A stretch of DNA of 64,000 bases from Terana coerulea (GCA_024811115.1 JAKOGH010000008.1:241202-305201); one strand, 5' to 3'; shown: positions 33,501-47,000, counted from the stretch's first letter. Notes: generated by a model not told the origin, from the letters alone. Program-made: numbers and translations.

Positions 33501-36500
33501 CGACGGCTCACAACGCAGTCACAAGGTCGGTGTCATTCAAATTTGCAGGCAGCGTGTCTGACTGTGTGACAGCGTAGGCCAACGGCTTTCTCCCCCCTTT
33601 CTGCGGAGGTCAAGTCACCGGACCCGTCTAACTCCCAAACCGCAATACAAGATAACTTCAAGGCACGTGCAAGGCTGGTGGCGGCCATGGCTAAGTCTGT
33701 GCGATCAACGGCTCTCGACCTGCTTGTGTCTGTGTCGGGTATGCTTGAGGCCGCACACTACCCAGCACTCGGGCCCATTATATGGCAGCAATGCCTTCTG
33801 GAATCCGTAGGAGTGGCAGGGGTTACAGCGGTATGCGCCAGTCTTCTTCACTCGGATGCTGAAGCCAATTTTGTTCACTATCGCAGGCATGTTTTCTTTT
33901 CATGCAATATGCGGAAAAGAGACCGGAAGATTGCACGCAATTGGTAGAGAACGACATGCTAAGGTTCGTATCACGATTACATTTGCTTCTGCCCGGCTAA
34001 CCTGTGCAAGGATAGTCTTGATCCAGCGACGCGACGCTCTGCCTTGGAACGCATGTGTATCTTGTCCACGTGTCGCTTTCAGATCCTTTCCCTGGATGTT
34101 ATTCTCGATCGCAACCACAGACGGCCATTCAGAATGCAACGTCCGCCGATGCTTTTTGTGGCAACCGACATTGGCTCTAGTCTCTTCATACTTGAAGATG
34201 ACAGCGAAGAGTACCGGGATATCAATGGTCATGTCATCCCTCTTGAACTTAGACGACGTCTCTCAGAAATTGGTTGGGCACAAGAGGATCGCATGGTTGA
34301 CCCACGAGTTCAACGAGTCAAAACACCCATGTCGCTCTTACCAAGTCAGCAACTGGAACGTCTTGAGAGTGATCCCTTGCAACTGCCTACAGTTATGGAA
34401 GTACGATCGCCTTCACCAAGCCCCGTAAACTCCCCGTCCAAATCTGGTTCAAGCAGTCCTCTTGCACGACGAGACTCCAACGCAAGTAACAAACAAGGTC
34501 TGAAGAGACGACCAGTCTTTGTGCCGACTTTGGTGGGGCTGTTTCCACGGATAGCGACGTTGGTGTTCGACCAAGATGTTGTAGTCGCGAATATCGCCCG
34601 CGACCTTCTGATGGATTTCATGCGGGACGATCCTACACTCATATCCCGGACCGCCTTTCAACTCATTTCAGGGGACAGCGACGGCGTATCCAAAGCCATA
34701 TCAATGTTACGTGCATTCCTTCACGTCCAACACGTCCTGCCGCCCGGCATGTCTCACCACATCCTGAACCATTTGGCTGGATTCTTGAAGTCGTTAATGA
34801 AACACTCGACCACCGATGATCCACTGCGCGGTTTTGCGTATTCAGCACCCATCATGGCGAAGTTGGTCACGCAAGTAAGCAAGGTATCGATACGTGAAAT
34901 TCGACGAGCCAAGGTCGACCCCTTCATGGTGCCCTCTGGGTCCCTTTGGTTCCCTCCCACCGCTCCAGCAGGTGCTCTCTTCCCTCGTTTCCTCGAATTT
35001 GTGACTACGTCGCCTTTCTCGGATATTCCCGCAAATCTTGTCTGGATTACTATGATTCGGACCGCCCAGAATTTACTGTTCTTACGCATGCTGAAGCGCA
35101 ATCATCAAGACATCAAGGTGATTAGGAAGAACATGGCACGGTTCGAGCTACCTACCCTGAACCCGAATGGCGACACCTTGCCCTTGGCATTGGATGACAT
35201 TATCCCTCGTCGACCTGCAGCGCACTGTCGTGCTAGAACCTCCACTACCTTGCAGTCGTTATCGCTCACGCTATCTCGAAGCCACTTGTTACTCGTTGAG
35301 CAGATATTCAAGTGCATGTCGCGGCATCTTAGCGATCGAGAGGAGCTGACGCTCTATATGGATGGCCTGATACGCATACTACTTGCACACGGTGACGATA
35401 TTGGAATCGTTGCGCACGTGATGCTCGGTACGCCGTACATTCTTTGACGACGCGCTCATATTCTCATGCATCTCTTTAGCCCTGATGACAGCCAGCACTC
35501 GTTTCAAACGACTGTTCATCTCAGGGGGAGGCTATACCCTCTTCATGCCTGCAGTTGTCAAGGTATTCGTGGAGGCCGAATACAATCCAAACATTCGACG
35601 CACCATTGCATACGCCACGAACAAGTTTTATGCGCTCCATGAAGAGTCTTTCATCTTCCAAACTTTCGACAGCATGGCTCAAGTTCTTGCTTCGCCCGAA
35701 GCCGATGGTCCTTGGGTCGCTTCTGGGATCTTTGCGCTATTCTCCACACTGAGAACTGGTCTCCCGCCCGGTACACCTGACGCAGCTGGAATATATGACC
35801 TCAACAGACCCGAAGAGGTGGAGGCCTGGTTGGTCTCCATGGCGGAAGACGTCCCGCAGACGTTCTTGACGACATTGAGACGATCGAAGGATGACAAGAC
35901 ACAAATAACTCCTGCTGGAAGCTCCACCGCCATACCCGAAGAAACCGGTCCAGCCGGTAAACGCCTCAAGCTGGACGACCTTGTACGCCTCTTCTTGACG
36001 GTCATCGCCCACAATCCGACCAGCATGCGGGCCGAGCATTTCCTCAAGTTCCTTCGATTGATGACACCTCATCTGTACGGCACGTCGCGGTCCGTGCAAA
36101 TCGTCCTTCGAGGAGGCATTCTAGCTCTGGGAAGCATCCTCGCGAACAAGGTCCTCTCCAGGCCCAAGGAAAGCTCACAGCCGAAGCCCGCGGATGAAGC
36201 TAAATATGAGGCAATGGCAGATGCGGCACCTTCCAGAGACAACCAACCATCGGTCTCAAGCGACTTTGTCACAATGCGCCTCGAGTATCTAGCATTGGTC
36301 ACCACCTACACTGCAGCGGGCGGACACATAGGCAATCCAACCGCCGTCACACTACGAGTAGTGGAGCTCGTCAAGATAGTCCTGAAAGACTCCAAGACGA
36401 GCGGCGAGAAGGTGGCAGCATTCCTGGCCGAATTTGTTCGCACTCTGTTCATCCGCGACACGCATGCACTCAGCGTGAAGGAGGCGATTGTCGTGCTCGA

Positions 36501-38163
36501 AGCTATCGCCCCCCTGGTCGGCACGCACATGGCGAATCTCGATTTCTCGCAGCTGTACGACATCCTGGCACACCTTCTCGACAATCAAATGCTCACAAGC
36601 GACCCAGCATTCACCAAGCTCGTCGTCACCAAATACTGCAGTATCGGCTTGGATGCATGCGAGACTGCTGCTTCTGAGGACTTCCTTTTCACGTTCCCTC
36701 TGCGTGAGGCGCTGGTGAGGCTATTGACAAGCGCGATAACCGTCGCAGGCGCAGATGTTATGACGGAGCTGGAGAAGCAACCTTTCGGGCACAATTTCCT
36801 TGCGGGTGTCGTGTTGCCCATCACCCTGACTCTGCGTACATCTATGGATATCATGGCCCAAGGACAGTGGGGCGAAAGCTGGCGGCGGGATGCTTACTCC
36901 AAAGTGTGGCTACGCCTCCTCGCGCTCACTCTAGCGGTGCTTAAAGGTGACCAGATGATTGTCGACCCCGCTGCTACCACATCTAGCCGTGACGGAGATC
37001 GTCGCAAGTCTCAGGACCGACGGTCCTCTACTGGGCCTTCCTCCGCCGTCGTCAAAGCTTTCAGTATCGCTCTACAGATTCTGAAGGTCATCATCGTCCG
37101 AGCAGACGAGGACATATCAGAAGTCTTTCCTGGTGCATGGGTGCATATCGCTGGAGTATTGAAGCTTGTGCTGGCCGATGGCGACGCCCTATTCGCTTTC
37201 AAGTTCCGCGACATATCAGAACCGCCATCGCCTGCCTACTCGCCACGAGTGAGTAGCTCTTTCGAGCAGCAGCAGACGCTACCCACTTTCCCCTCGAGCA
37301 TCTCCATGATGTCTCGGAAACCTTTACTCCCTCCTCGGATGGTCGACTACCTCACTTGGTCGATGATACAATGGCTATGGTTACGAAGGAGTCCTCTGAT
37401 GCTGCAAATGCGCATATTTGTCCAGGAGCGTATCGCGAACCTCGCAACGGAGCTCCGGCTTCAAGGTTCACAATCGCTCAGCAACGTGTCATCTACTCGG
37501 AGAAGTCAGCGGTTCTCGACGGTATTCTCTAAACCTCGCCGGAGCATGCAAGGTTATAGCCCTACCTCATCGGTTGCCTCATCCCCACGTACCTCCACAT
37601 TCATGCCCGCCTCGATGTCGCTCCCCGCGTTTGGCGATCTCCCGTCGCCCACACTCACACCTTCGCGCAGCCTGGGCCCTCCCCGACAAGCAGGATATGC
37701 ACGTGAGCCAAGCCCTATCTCGCCGACGAGAATGTCTCTCGACGTGAATGTGCCCAGGATCGTTCACCTGGGCCCCGTCACCCCGAATTCCGCGATTGGC
37801 GGTCTGGGTGTCCCGAGACCGTCCCTGGATACCGTGCGAGACGAGGGAAGCATCAGGGCTCTCGCAAAGGAAATGTCCGTGCAATCGCCTGGGCTCATTC
37901 GGATGACATATCGTCGCATCAGACTCGTGCAGCAGCTTATGGGCTATTCAGAGCTTCTGCCTATGAGTGGGTCCGATTACTTCGCGGAGGACGAACTGAG
38001 CTCGGAGATTCGGGTGTGGTCACAGAGGGACGCGGTCGAGGCAGTTGTGAACGAGACGAAGGAGTTGTTAGAAGAGTTCAGGGATAGTTTCGGAGATGTT
38101 GGAGATGAGAGCATGGTTATGGTCGATTCACAGTTGACCCTTGCGATCCCGGATGACAGGTAG
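30549..38163 (+). CDS. Very large helical-repeat protein resembling UNC80
   Basis: It starts MPPRSDTPKKPSGGRPIPKR at 30549 and ends at the TAG at 38161-38163, on the order of 2,000 residues in about twenty exons. After a Ser/Pro-rich N-terminus (about 200 residues) the protein is mostly alpha-helical, with leucine-rich repeat-like helices: VFRQVVEIAHTQVRDEHRQF, MLRAFLHVQHVLPPGMSHHI, IFKCMSRHLSDREELTLYMD. The best conserved part is the last long exon (35485-38163), with FISGGGYTLFMPAVVKVFVE, RRTIAYATNKFYALHEESFI and FQTFDSMAQVLA, which I associate with the UNC80 C-terminal family. In animals UNC80 is an accessory subunit of the NALCN cation channel; fungi have the related channel Cch1. A C-terminal disordered segment precedes a final conserved helix pair. 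No indels were noticed. The UNC80 link is from memory of motif appearance and needs a profile search. Confidence 0.68.
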
Positions 38164-38346
38164 TTTAGTTGTTATCATACTTAATGCTTGTAATGATAAA
38201 TGCAGTTCACCTATAACCCGTAATATATTCCCTAGATAACACATAATAGAGCGATGTAGCAGGCCAATGAAGACCTCATGCCAAAGAATCCACCTATTAG
38301 AAGGGCGGTGTTCTCTGCCACCAGATCATTCGGCCGATGGACACAA

Positions 38347-39912
38347 CTACACCAAAGCCGCGCCAAGCAACGAAAACACAACAGCACTAGCGATGGTCCA
38401 CGCACCCCAGCTACCAGCCACATCGGCCATTCCGCCAACAGCGCCGTTGACGGTGCTCGCGTTGGAGAAGGCAACGCTTGGCGTAAATGCGGATGAGTTC
38501 TTGCCGTAAACATACGCGGTTGTGTTAGCAGGAGCGGTGGTAGGGTCGTGGCAAGTGATGTTCACGCTCGAAACGAGAGCATAGAAGTGACCAGCCGCTT
38601 TGTAGTCTGCGTCGTCCCAGTTGATCATGCCGCCAGCCCACTGAACGGTACCCTCAGGTTCGGAGGAGATGCCGGCGGGCCAAAGACTGTGAAGGATAAC
38701 ATTAGTGCAGTCCGGATTAATGTGCCCGGCCGACAAGTAGGGACGTACCTTAGCTGAATGCGGCTGGGAGTGTTGGGATAGTTGCTCACACCATTGGTGT
38801 CGACAGCGTCCGACGCTTTGAGTTGACGCACGACGTTACCGTCAATGAGCCAGGTCAAGGTGTCGGGTTGCCAGTCGATCTGAAACGGTTCACTTATGAG
38901 TCAGCGACGGCTCCTACACCTTGCCAGTACAATCTTACTGTGTAGTCGTGGTAGTTCGCGAACGTGTCAGTAAGATTGCCGACGGTCGTACCATGGGTGT
39001 CGGTAGCTGGTTAGAGTCAGCAAGCATCCGAGGAGAAGTTGGAGCTGCTACTTACGGATGACGCCTTGCCAGAAGTAGTTCGTCTGGCCCTCAGTAGTCT
39101 GTGCACCAGGGAACTCCCAATCAATCTCGTCCTTGATGTCAGACATTGTAATGAAGGCAGTCACAACACCGCTCCAGCGACTTGTCTTGACTACAAACAG
39201 ATTCAGCATTTCCTATCTTCACTGTAATTTGATGAAACAGACGAACTCCTTGCGTTGATGATACCGTAGTGGATGTAACGCGTGGAACTGAGGCGGGTGC
39301 CGCCGTTGGTTTCCGTGAGCAGGAGAGCGAGCTCGCCGTCAGACGAGTTTGTGTTAATGACGTTCCCCTTGTCCAAAGTCCAGTCGTATTCGGTCGCGTT
39401 GCCATCGTAGTATGTGCTGTTCATCAAAACGCGCGAAAGGTCGGGGAAAGAGTGCTATTACGGCAAGTCATGAATATCTCACATTTCGCCCAGACTATAT
39501 TGTACGTACCAGTTCACTTTCGCAGACAGGACTGGGCATACAAGAGTCGAGAGTCTTAGAATAGAGCGGGTTGCAACCGCCCAAGCAGAACTAGAGATGC
39601 AGAAACTCAGTAACGTTTCATAAACCACCAGTGCATGGCACTCACGGTTCCTGACCCGCAGAAGCCATATTCGCCTTGAAAAGAAGCGAAATCAGTAAGA
39701 TTGTAAGGAGTACATCAGACTGGCTGAACGCACTGCAGCAGGGTGCTGCTGAGCTGCTGCACAAGCTGGTAGAATTACTGGATCCATGCCATCAGCGAGA
39801 ATTTCTGTCTTGCTCAGCTGATCGCTCACCATGTCTGTCCTCCTTGAGCGGAAACCAACGAAGCCGCCAGAGCCAGTGATAGAAAACCAGTGAATTGAAT
39901 TGTGTTCAGCAT
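38347..39912 (-). CDS. Crh-type GH16 cell-wall transglycosylase, GPI-anchored
   Basis: It links chitin to beta-glucan in the cell wall. The start is MLNTIQFTGFLSLALAASLV at 39912 (signal peptide, cleavage near VSAQGGQ), with several small introns. The mature part has EPCLGGCNPLYSKTLDSC, a Cys-rich lead, then STYYDGNATEYDWTLDKGNV and GGTRLSSTRYIHYG. The catalytic strand DIKDEIDWEFPG matches the GH16 ExDxxE signature: the first Glu is the nucleophile, the last Glu the acid/base, as in Crh1/Utr2. After it come TNYFWQG, HDYTIDWQPDTLTWLIDGNV, YPNTPSRIQLRLWPAGI and GTVQWAGGMINWDD, the usual acceptor-site region. The C-terminus is Ser/Thr-rich with sequons (FSNASTVNGAVGGMADVAGS) and ends in a hydrophobic stretch, WTIASAVVFSLLGAALV, a GPI-attachment signal. 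The frame is intact. Confidence 0.9.
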
Positions 39913-40158
39913 GTTGGGTATAGATGAGTAGAGTTTCCGAAACGCCCAGTAAGTGCAGGGGGTATCTCGCAATGCTGAAGGGACAGTGAGGATGAAAGAG
40001 TGTATAGGCTTTGTAGCCTCCGAGGCCTGGTACAGAGATGAATACGAACGAAGGGAAGAAAGACAACTTTTGAACTCGCTTCTTGACAACCTCGGCCCGT
40101 TTAGGCCGCTCGTATCAACGCGGCGCTTGTGGCTGCTGTGCCTGTCGCCACAACGGCC

Positions 40159-41097
40159 ATGTTCTCCACCAGCGTTCAGCCGGCCATCCTCTCTCTTTTC
40201 TCATCCACAGGTTCAAATGCTCTCACGTTGTTTTCCTCACATACCGACCATGCACTACCTTCGGACTCAGTGATATGCTTACTCGAAGACTCATCATCTT
40301 CGCCTGTACCTCCTTTACCAGCCAACCTCATATCTGCGCCAAGCCTCGACCGAGGTTCTGAAGACAAGCACACCGAGGGCTACACACTCAGTCAGAGCGT
40401 ATTACATCTGCAGTCTCCTACGCTACAAACGACATACATACGATGTCCTTCGAGCGGGAGCCTCGGTATCAAGCATCCATGGATTCATCTGCAAGTTAGG
40501 AACTTAAGGAGAGAATGGTCATTCGAGGTTGGAGTAGTAGACAGAGGGAGGAAAGGAAGGAATTCTACGATTCTCCACATTTCAGGTGCTGTATCAATCT
40601 ATATGCGCCGCAGCTTACACCTATTTCAACACGTCTGAGAGCCTGCGGTATGCGGTATAGGACACCGTGTTTCCAGATCCTTTGTTTCGCACCTTCTTTG
40701 TGGAAGCGTATGCATGCTCACACTACTGCAGAAATTCCCTCGCTTGAAGACAGCTCAGCCACCTATCTTACATCTCCCCTTGACATTTCCTGCCATGTCA
40801 TCCCATGCTCTCACGTCTTGGTCGACAGTCGATGTCAACCTCGCTGGTCTCCTGCCGTACTTCTCTGACGTCTCTCTTTTGGAGGAGACGGAAGACCTAT
40901 CGGAAGACGAAGGACGCGGCACTCCGAACGCTTCACGGAAGGCGAGGAGGTCAACGGGACCCGTGCCGACGAACTACTCACATGCCTCCTATGTAAAGGT
41001 ATATGCGACATGCAGGCTGAGGAGGATATGGTTCACTCAGACCGCCGCATCCACTCAACGTCTTCCCTGGGAATTTGAGCTGTATTCTGCAATCTAG
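40159..41097 (+). CDS. CFA20-domain (CFAP20/Bug22-like, DUF667) protein
   Basis: Exon 1 starts MFSTSVQPAILSLFSSTGSN and includes LHLQSPTLQTTYIRCPSSGS, LGIKHPWIHLQVRNLRREWS and FEVGVVDRG. After an intron (about 40570-40731) exon 2 gives KFPRLKTAQPPILHLPLTFP, SSHALTSWSTVDVNLAGLLP, an acidic insert (LLEETEDLSEDEG), YVKVYATCRLRRIWFTQ and LPWEFELYSAI. These are the beta-jelly-roll blocks of the CFA20 domain (domain spread over most of the protein, with an acidic loop inserted). Near the end of exon 1 the frame shifts by one: ILRFSTFQ is read one base over, with an extra G or A in the purine run 40545-40558. In flagellated organisms CFAP20 binds axonemal microtubule inner junctions; in a fungus without flagella the role is unknown. 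Confidence 0.75.
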
Positions 41098-42125
41098 CCG
41101 TGAGGGATGTATACGGTGTTTGGCGTCTCACCCATGTATACGAGATCAATATCAATCATACGTCTTGAGCTTGAAATTTCACTCATCTCCTAGGTCATAT
41201 TGCACGCGCGAGTTGCTCGAGTTCTGTTTTCGCATACGTCTGATCCTGAGACAAGCCTCTAGCGCCGTTGCAATACTTACTGACTTCCCCACTGGTTTTA
41301 CGTTAATCTTGCTACACTACTTATCGGATGACGTGCAGATCTAGGATCTCCAGAAGAGTAAAGTATTGTTAGCTCTTTGCCGCGTTCTGCAGGAAGCTGC
41401 TTACCCTGGGTTCACACTCTGCAGCCGGTCCCGTGGTCCGCATTACCTCCTCCTACTTTTTACGGCAAGAGATGGGTTTTCGGCACATCCGATTGCCAAG
41501 AAAGTCATGTTGCAGTCAGTCCACATACTCGTTCGCCTTATTCATGAAGAAGCTGCGGGCTTTCTCCCCAAGGTTAGAGCCCCCGTCCCCGAGGCCTACA
41601 GTACACTGATTTCTTGAAACCTGAGATTGCAGACGATTGGCCACGCTGGTAATCAAGACTAATATCTAGTGTCTCGGCGATGACAGAACATTTATGTAAG
41701 CTGACGCTGCACTCATCGCACTCTCGTGGTCTAACCATAGGATCGGCATGCAGTGCCGTTCAATTTTATTCTCGTACAGCATCCTGCGCTCGGTCGCACC
41801 TTCGAGATGGCTCTAGTTCGGTGCCGCAGGCCAGTGTTAGGCACTTTCAGGTGTGTTTCTACTTCTCTTGTGTCTCGCTGTCGAGAAGCTCATTACCCTT
41901 CGCGTGTTTGCTCTGCTAGGTCCGGAAAACTGCACTGCTGCCGCCGTTGTTGACGTGGTCGAGAGATCATTTCCAACGTCGCTGTTGTATCATGCGTAGG
42001 GAGTTGGTATAAGAGACATGGCATTGAGCTTCAAACTCTCCAGCAGCTCAACAACACATCCTCTCCTCTACCGTCTCTCGACCTTCTCATCCTCCCCTAG
42101 TGCTCAGCTTGTTGTATCTCTCAGC
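41098..42125. other. Upstream region of oxalate decarboxylase, no gene recognised
   Basis: This 1-kb stretch contains short open frames only (for example 41366-41617) with no family resemblance. It is expected to be promoter and 5' leader. Confidence 0.4.
42008..42013 (+). promoter_or_regulatory. TATA box of oxalate decarboxylase
   Basis: TATAAG lies about 118 bp before the chosen ATG at 42126. An in-frame ATG at 42018 is only 5 bp beyond this box and so would lie upstream of the transcript start. That is why the signal-peptide Met at 42126 is preferred. Confidence 0.5.
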
Positions 42126-43787
42126 ATGAAGCCTATGCTCACTTCGCTTATCTGCGCCGCTCTTCTCTCCAAGCGCGCATCTGCAGCACCCGCCAGCATC
42201 GTCTCCTCTTCAGCCTCCGCAGTAGACCCAATCGCGACAGCCGGCTTCGCCAGCGACAATTCTAACAGGCTCGCCTGGAACCCCGTCACCGCCGATGCGC
42301 CGCAGCCTATCCGCGACACTCTCGGCGCCTCAATCCTAGGCCCCCAGAACACGGCCATTGACCAGCAGAACCCCGATCTCCTGGCTCCGCCGACTACCGA
42401 CGCCGGATCTGTGTAAGCCCTGGTGTTGCGAACCTGGTTTAAACCGGCGCTGATGGTCTACACAGAGGAAATGCGAAGTGGCCGATGAGCTTGAGCCACA
42501 ACCGTCTCCAGACGGGCGGATGGGCTCGCCAGCAGAACGCCGCCGTCATGCCTTTGGCTACCGGTATGGCCGGTGTCAACATGCGCCTTGAGGCCGGTGC
42601 AGTCAGAGAGTTACATTGGCACAAGACCGCCGAGGTAGGCGTTGATTCTACAATGTTCGCTGGGCGGGTCATTGATGCATTCCATGTTTTGCAGTGGGCC
42701 TACATCCTCGACGGTTATACTCAAGTCACCTCAGTCAACCCCGACGGCCAGAACTACCTTGCAACAGTCGTATGTAGTTAATGTTGATGTATATCGGCAT
42801 TCTTCGACACTCACGGATTATTTGTTAGGGCCCTGGTGACTTGTGGTACTTCCCTCCTGGTGTTCCTCACTCTCTGCAAGCGACGGCCGATTCCGCCAAC
42901 GGCACGGAATTCCTGCTTGTGTTCCCTGACGGTGATTTCAGCGAAGACTCAACCTTCCTCGTATGTACTCGCGCCTCAACGACGAGCAGCATACTGACCA
43001 AACCACCCGTAGCTGACGGACTGGATGGCACACGTTCCCAAGGATGTCCTGGCCAAGAACTTCCAAACTAACATCTCCGCCTTCGATCACATTCCCGCGA
43101 ACGAGCTGTACATCTTCCCTGCTGATGCGCCTTCGAACAGCGCTGTTGCCCCTTCGAACCCTCAGGGCCAGGTGCCGTCGCCATACACGTACTCTTTCTC
43201 GAAGGTCAACGAGACTGCTCTGTCCGGGGGTAGCGTCAAAATCGCGGATTCTACGGCGTTCCCGATAGCGACCGGCATCTCTGTCGCGCAAGTGACCGTT
43301 GAGCCCGGTGCCATGCGTGAGCTTCACTGGCACCCTACCCAGGATGAGTGGGGTTACTTCCTGTGAGCCTGATACCATCAACGCAATGGGCGAACGCGCG
43401 CTGATAGACATCCTATAGCGAGGGACAGGGTCGTATCACTCTCTTTGCATCCTCCGGCAACGCGAGGACGTACAACTATCAGCCTGGTGATGTCAGCTAC
43501 ATCCCGGCTTCCTATGGTCATTACGTAGAGAATATCGGCAACACTACGCTGAAATTCCTCGAGATTTTCAACGCTGGTACGTGACCTCTCAATTCGGAGC
43601 GGTCTCAGAGATGCTAACAGCAGATTGTGTACTAGACCGTTACCAGGATATCTCTCTCAGCCAGTGGCTGGCTCTCACCCCTCCGTCACTCGTTGAGGCA
43701 CACCTCCAGCTTCCTGAGGATCTGATCAATAACTTGAACAAGACAAAGGCGGTTGTCATTGGTCCCGCTAGCTCTACCAAGGCCTAA
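42126..43787 (+). CDS. Oxalate decarboxylase (bicupin, secreted)
   Basis: It converts oxalate to formate and CO2 with Mn, which in wood-decay fungi controls extracellular oxalate and pH. The start is [20 protein letters not shown] (signal peptide), then a pro-region. Cupin 1 has [20 protein letters not shown], the metal motif [16 protein letters not shown] across an intron, and [18 protein letters not shown]. The flexible active-site lid is present as FSEDSTFL (compare the SENST lid of bacterial OxdC). Cupin 2 has [54 protein letters not shown] and LKFLEIFNA. The C-terminal helices end [20 protein letters not shown]. There are six short introns, all GT-AG. Both metal sites look complete and the frame is intact. 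Confidence 0.95.
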
Positions 43788-44084
43788 ATACCCTCATACC
43801 GACAAAGACCTGTAATATTTGACATAGAGTACTATTCTACTTATTTGTGGCAATCCACGCCTTGATTGTATGGAACCGCCTTATTTCTTTGACAGCCTGT
43901 CTACGGCGTATAGTATGCCGCTGGAATCGGATGCAATTAGTAAGCGCCGGTCGCGTCGCGTAACTTATTGGGCGGCTATGATCGGGGGCTGTCTCACAAC
44001 TTCCACCACGCTCTCACTTACCAACCGGAGTGCTGCTGCCTAATCTTACAGGGCAACCACAGCACATCGTTGAAATAGGCATAC

Positions 44085-47000
44085 ATGGCGCCGCCCTCTC
44101 AGAAAAGCACGGCGAAAGCTGGCTCAGATGGCGACAAAATGAAGCAGAAAAGTCTAATGTCGTTCTTTGGCAAACCACCGGCGGGCGGTGGCAGCAGCAC
44201 AACCAAGACTAAGGCAAAAGCAGAAGAGAACAATACAGTTGAGACTACGAAGCCCGGGAACGCGTCCGAAGGCTTCAGGAGAGCGCGTTGTAGACGATAC
44301 TTCCTCAGATGCTCCCGTCCCCAAGAAGCGCACGACCTCGTCACTGGCCAAAAGCACGTCGTCGTCCTCGATTCTAGAACCCAGCTACGCGCAGGATTCT
44401 GAAAGGGCAAGCAGCGTCGTGCAAACTCCGCCTACCAGCGACCCGATAGATGTAGACATGCTGTCAGATGAGGAGGAAAATCCGAAGGGCAAGGGCAAGA
44501 CCAAGCCAGTAGTACGTATCGAACCGTTCTATTACTATGCCAAGGGACTGACGCAAAATTTAAGGCTGCACCACGAAAGAAACGCAAGATGGTTATGGCA
44601 GACTCAGACAATGAAGAGGAAGAGGCCACGTTCAACCCGTCACCTGAACCGAAACAAAGAGCTGGTGAGCAATCTACACATTCGAACTCCTTTCAGCATT
44701 AATGAAGCGTCTGGTGTAGCTCGACAGAAGAAGCCGCGCGTCGCTGTTATGCTCTCTGACGAGGAAGAGGACGAAGACGAGCCGTCAGTGGCTTCATTCT
44801 CCCAACGTCTGACCAAGTTCAGGCCTCCTGAGAAGACCAAGCCGAAGCGTAAGCATTAGGCTTTTACACAGGTCAGGTATATTATGTACTGAACTGCTCA
44901 ATTATAGGGCGAAGCTCTATGGCAGATGATGATGACGACTTTGTCGTGCCAGACGGTGAAGACGACGAAGATGAGGACGTCGAAATTCCGTCCTCCCGAG
45001 CGCCCTCACGGGCGTCCGATTCCGACTCCCGGTCATCCTCCCGCCTATCCAACTACGCGCATACATCCGCGTCAGAACCCGAGGACGACGAGCCGTTGGC
45101 CACAGGCCGCAAAGCGCCGGCGAAGAGGCCGGCTCTGAAGGACGGCAGCTCGAAGCGTGGTAGCAGCAATATCTTCCTGACAGCAGCTGAACAACGATTG
45201 CAGCGGCAGAAGGAGGATAAGAAGAGTTCTGAGGACCCATTCGACTTCCTCCAAAATGTCAGAGACAAGGATGGTGTGCGCCCTGGAGAGCAAGGGTACG
45301 ATCCTCGGACCTTATATGTTCCTCCAAAAGCCTGGAGAACGTTCACGCCATTTGAGAAGCAGGTGCAGTCGCATATATGCTTAGTGCTACTTTCTCGCAC
45401 TGACATATTACAACGCAGTTCTGGGAAATCAAGCAAAATCATTTTGATACCGTTCTGTTCTTCCAGAAGGGCAAGTTCCTGGAGCTGTATGAGGAAGACG
45501 CGAGAATTGGCCACCAAGAATTCGACCTTAAGCTCACTCAGAGAGTAAAAATGAGCATGGTCGGCGTACCTGAGCAGAGCTTCAACTTCTGGGCTGCGAA
45601 GTTCCTCGCGAAGGGTATTTATGCCAGCATATATGCAGATCATAGCCTTTACTAATCTAACTGTAGGCTACAAAGTCGGACGAGTCGACCAAGCGGAGAC
45701 AGCACTGGGAGCCGAGATGCGTGTAGCCGCTGACAAAGGCAAGGGCAAGCCTAAGCCTGCCGCCGACAAGAGCGCGGACAAGATCGTCCGTCGAGAACTC
45801 AACAAGGTGTACACGAACGGTACACTTGTCGACGAGGCGCTCCTCACAGACGAGCAAGCCGGGCACTGCGTGTCCATTCGCGAAGAAGGCGAAGAAGATC
45901 CGAAGACAGGCAAACAGAAATTCGGGCTGTGCGTGCTGGACAGTGCAACGAGCGAGTTCAACCTGAGCGCATTTGAGGATGACGTGTGTCGTACGAAGTT
46001 AGAGACGACAATGAGGCAGCTGCGACCAAAGGAAATCATCTTCACAAAGGTGGGTTCGATTTTGACTTTTTGACGTGTATGCGACTTCTCACGCTTGGAG
46101 TCAGGGAAACCTCTCAGTGCCGACAACTCGGCTACTGAAAGCCGTGCTACCAGGCAACTGCTTGTGGACGAGCCTCCGGGAAAGCGAGGGACTGTCACAC
46201 GATAAAACCCTCAAAGAGCTCAAGGAGATGTATCCAGCAGGAGATGACGACGACGACATGGATGTTGGCGCCCATGGACTGAGTAACGCAGTTCCAGAGG
46301 CCATCCGATCTATGATCAGGTTCAAAGGAGCGGTGGAAGCACTGGGGGCCATGATCTGGTAAGTGTCAATGTAGTATGTGCGTGGTTTTGTTCTGTCTAA
46401 CGGTGATATCAGGTATCTACGCACGTTGAACATTGACAAGGATATCCTGAGCATGAAGAACTTCAACGTGTATGACCCGATGAAGAAAGGTCAAGGCCTG
46501 ACGCTGGACGGACAGACCCTTGCTCACATCGAGGTTGATTCACGTTATTCATTGAGCTGCACGTCATGCTGACCGTCACTCACCCAGGTTTTGCTGAATA
46601 GTGAAGGCACCGATGAAGGTTCACTGTTGAAGCTGCTGAGCAGATGTATAACTCCTTCCGGTAAGCACTACGTCCTACATTGAGTCATTAACACTATTAA
46701 CTGTGATATAGGTAAACGCCTCTTCCGCATCTGGCTCTGCATGCCCTTGCGGGAGATCTCAGATATCAATGCTCGGTATGTGGGCTGCGAAGTGGAGGTG
46801 TGTAATCATACAACTAACTCCGAATCTCCAGCCTTGATGCCGTACAAGACCTGATCGACCATCCAACCTTCGAGGCCGACTTTGGTGACGTGGCGAAGGG
46901 CCTCCCTGACCTCGAGCGCATTGTATCTCGCGTACATGCAAAGAACTGCAAAGTGAAAGATTTTTGAAAGTCTTGGAGGTGCGTGAATACACACGGTGCC

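Noticed and set aside
42018..42125. Upstream in-frame ATG of oxalate decarboxylase at 42018
   Set aside because: It lies only 5 bp after the TATA box, and the signal peptide starts at 42126.
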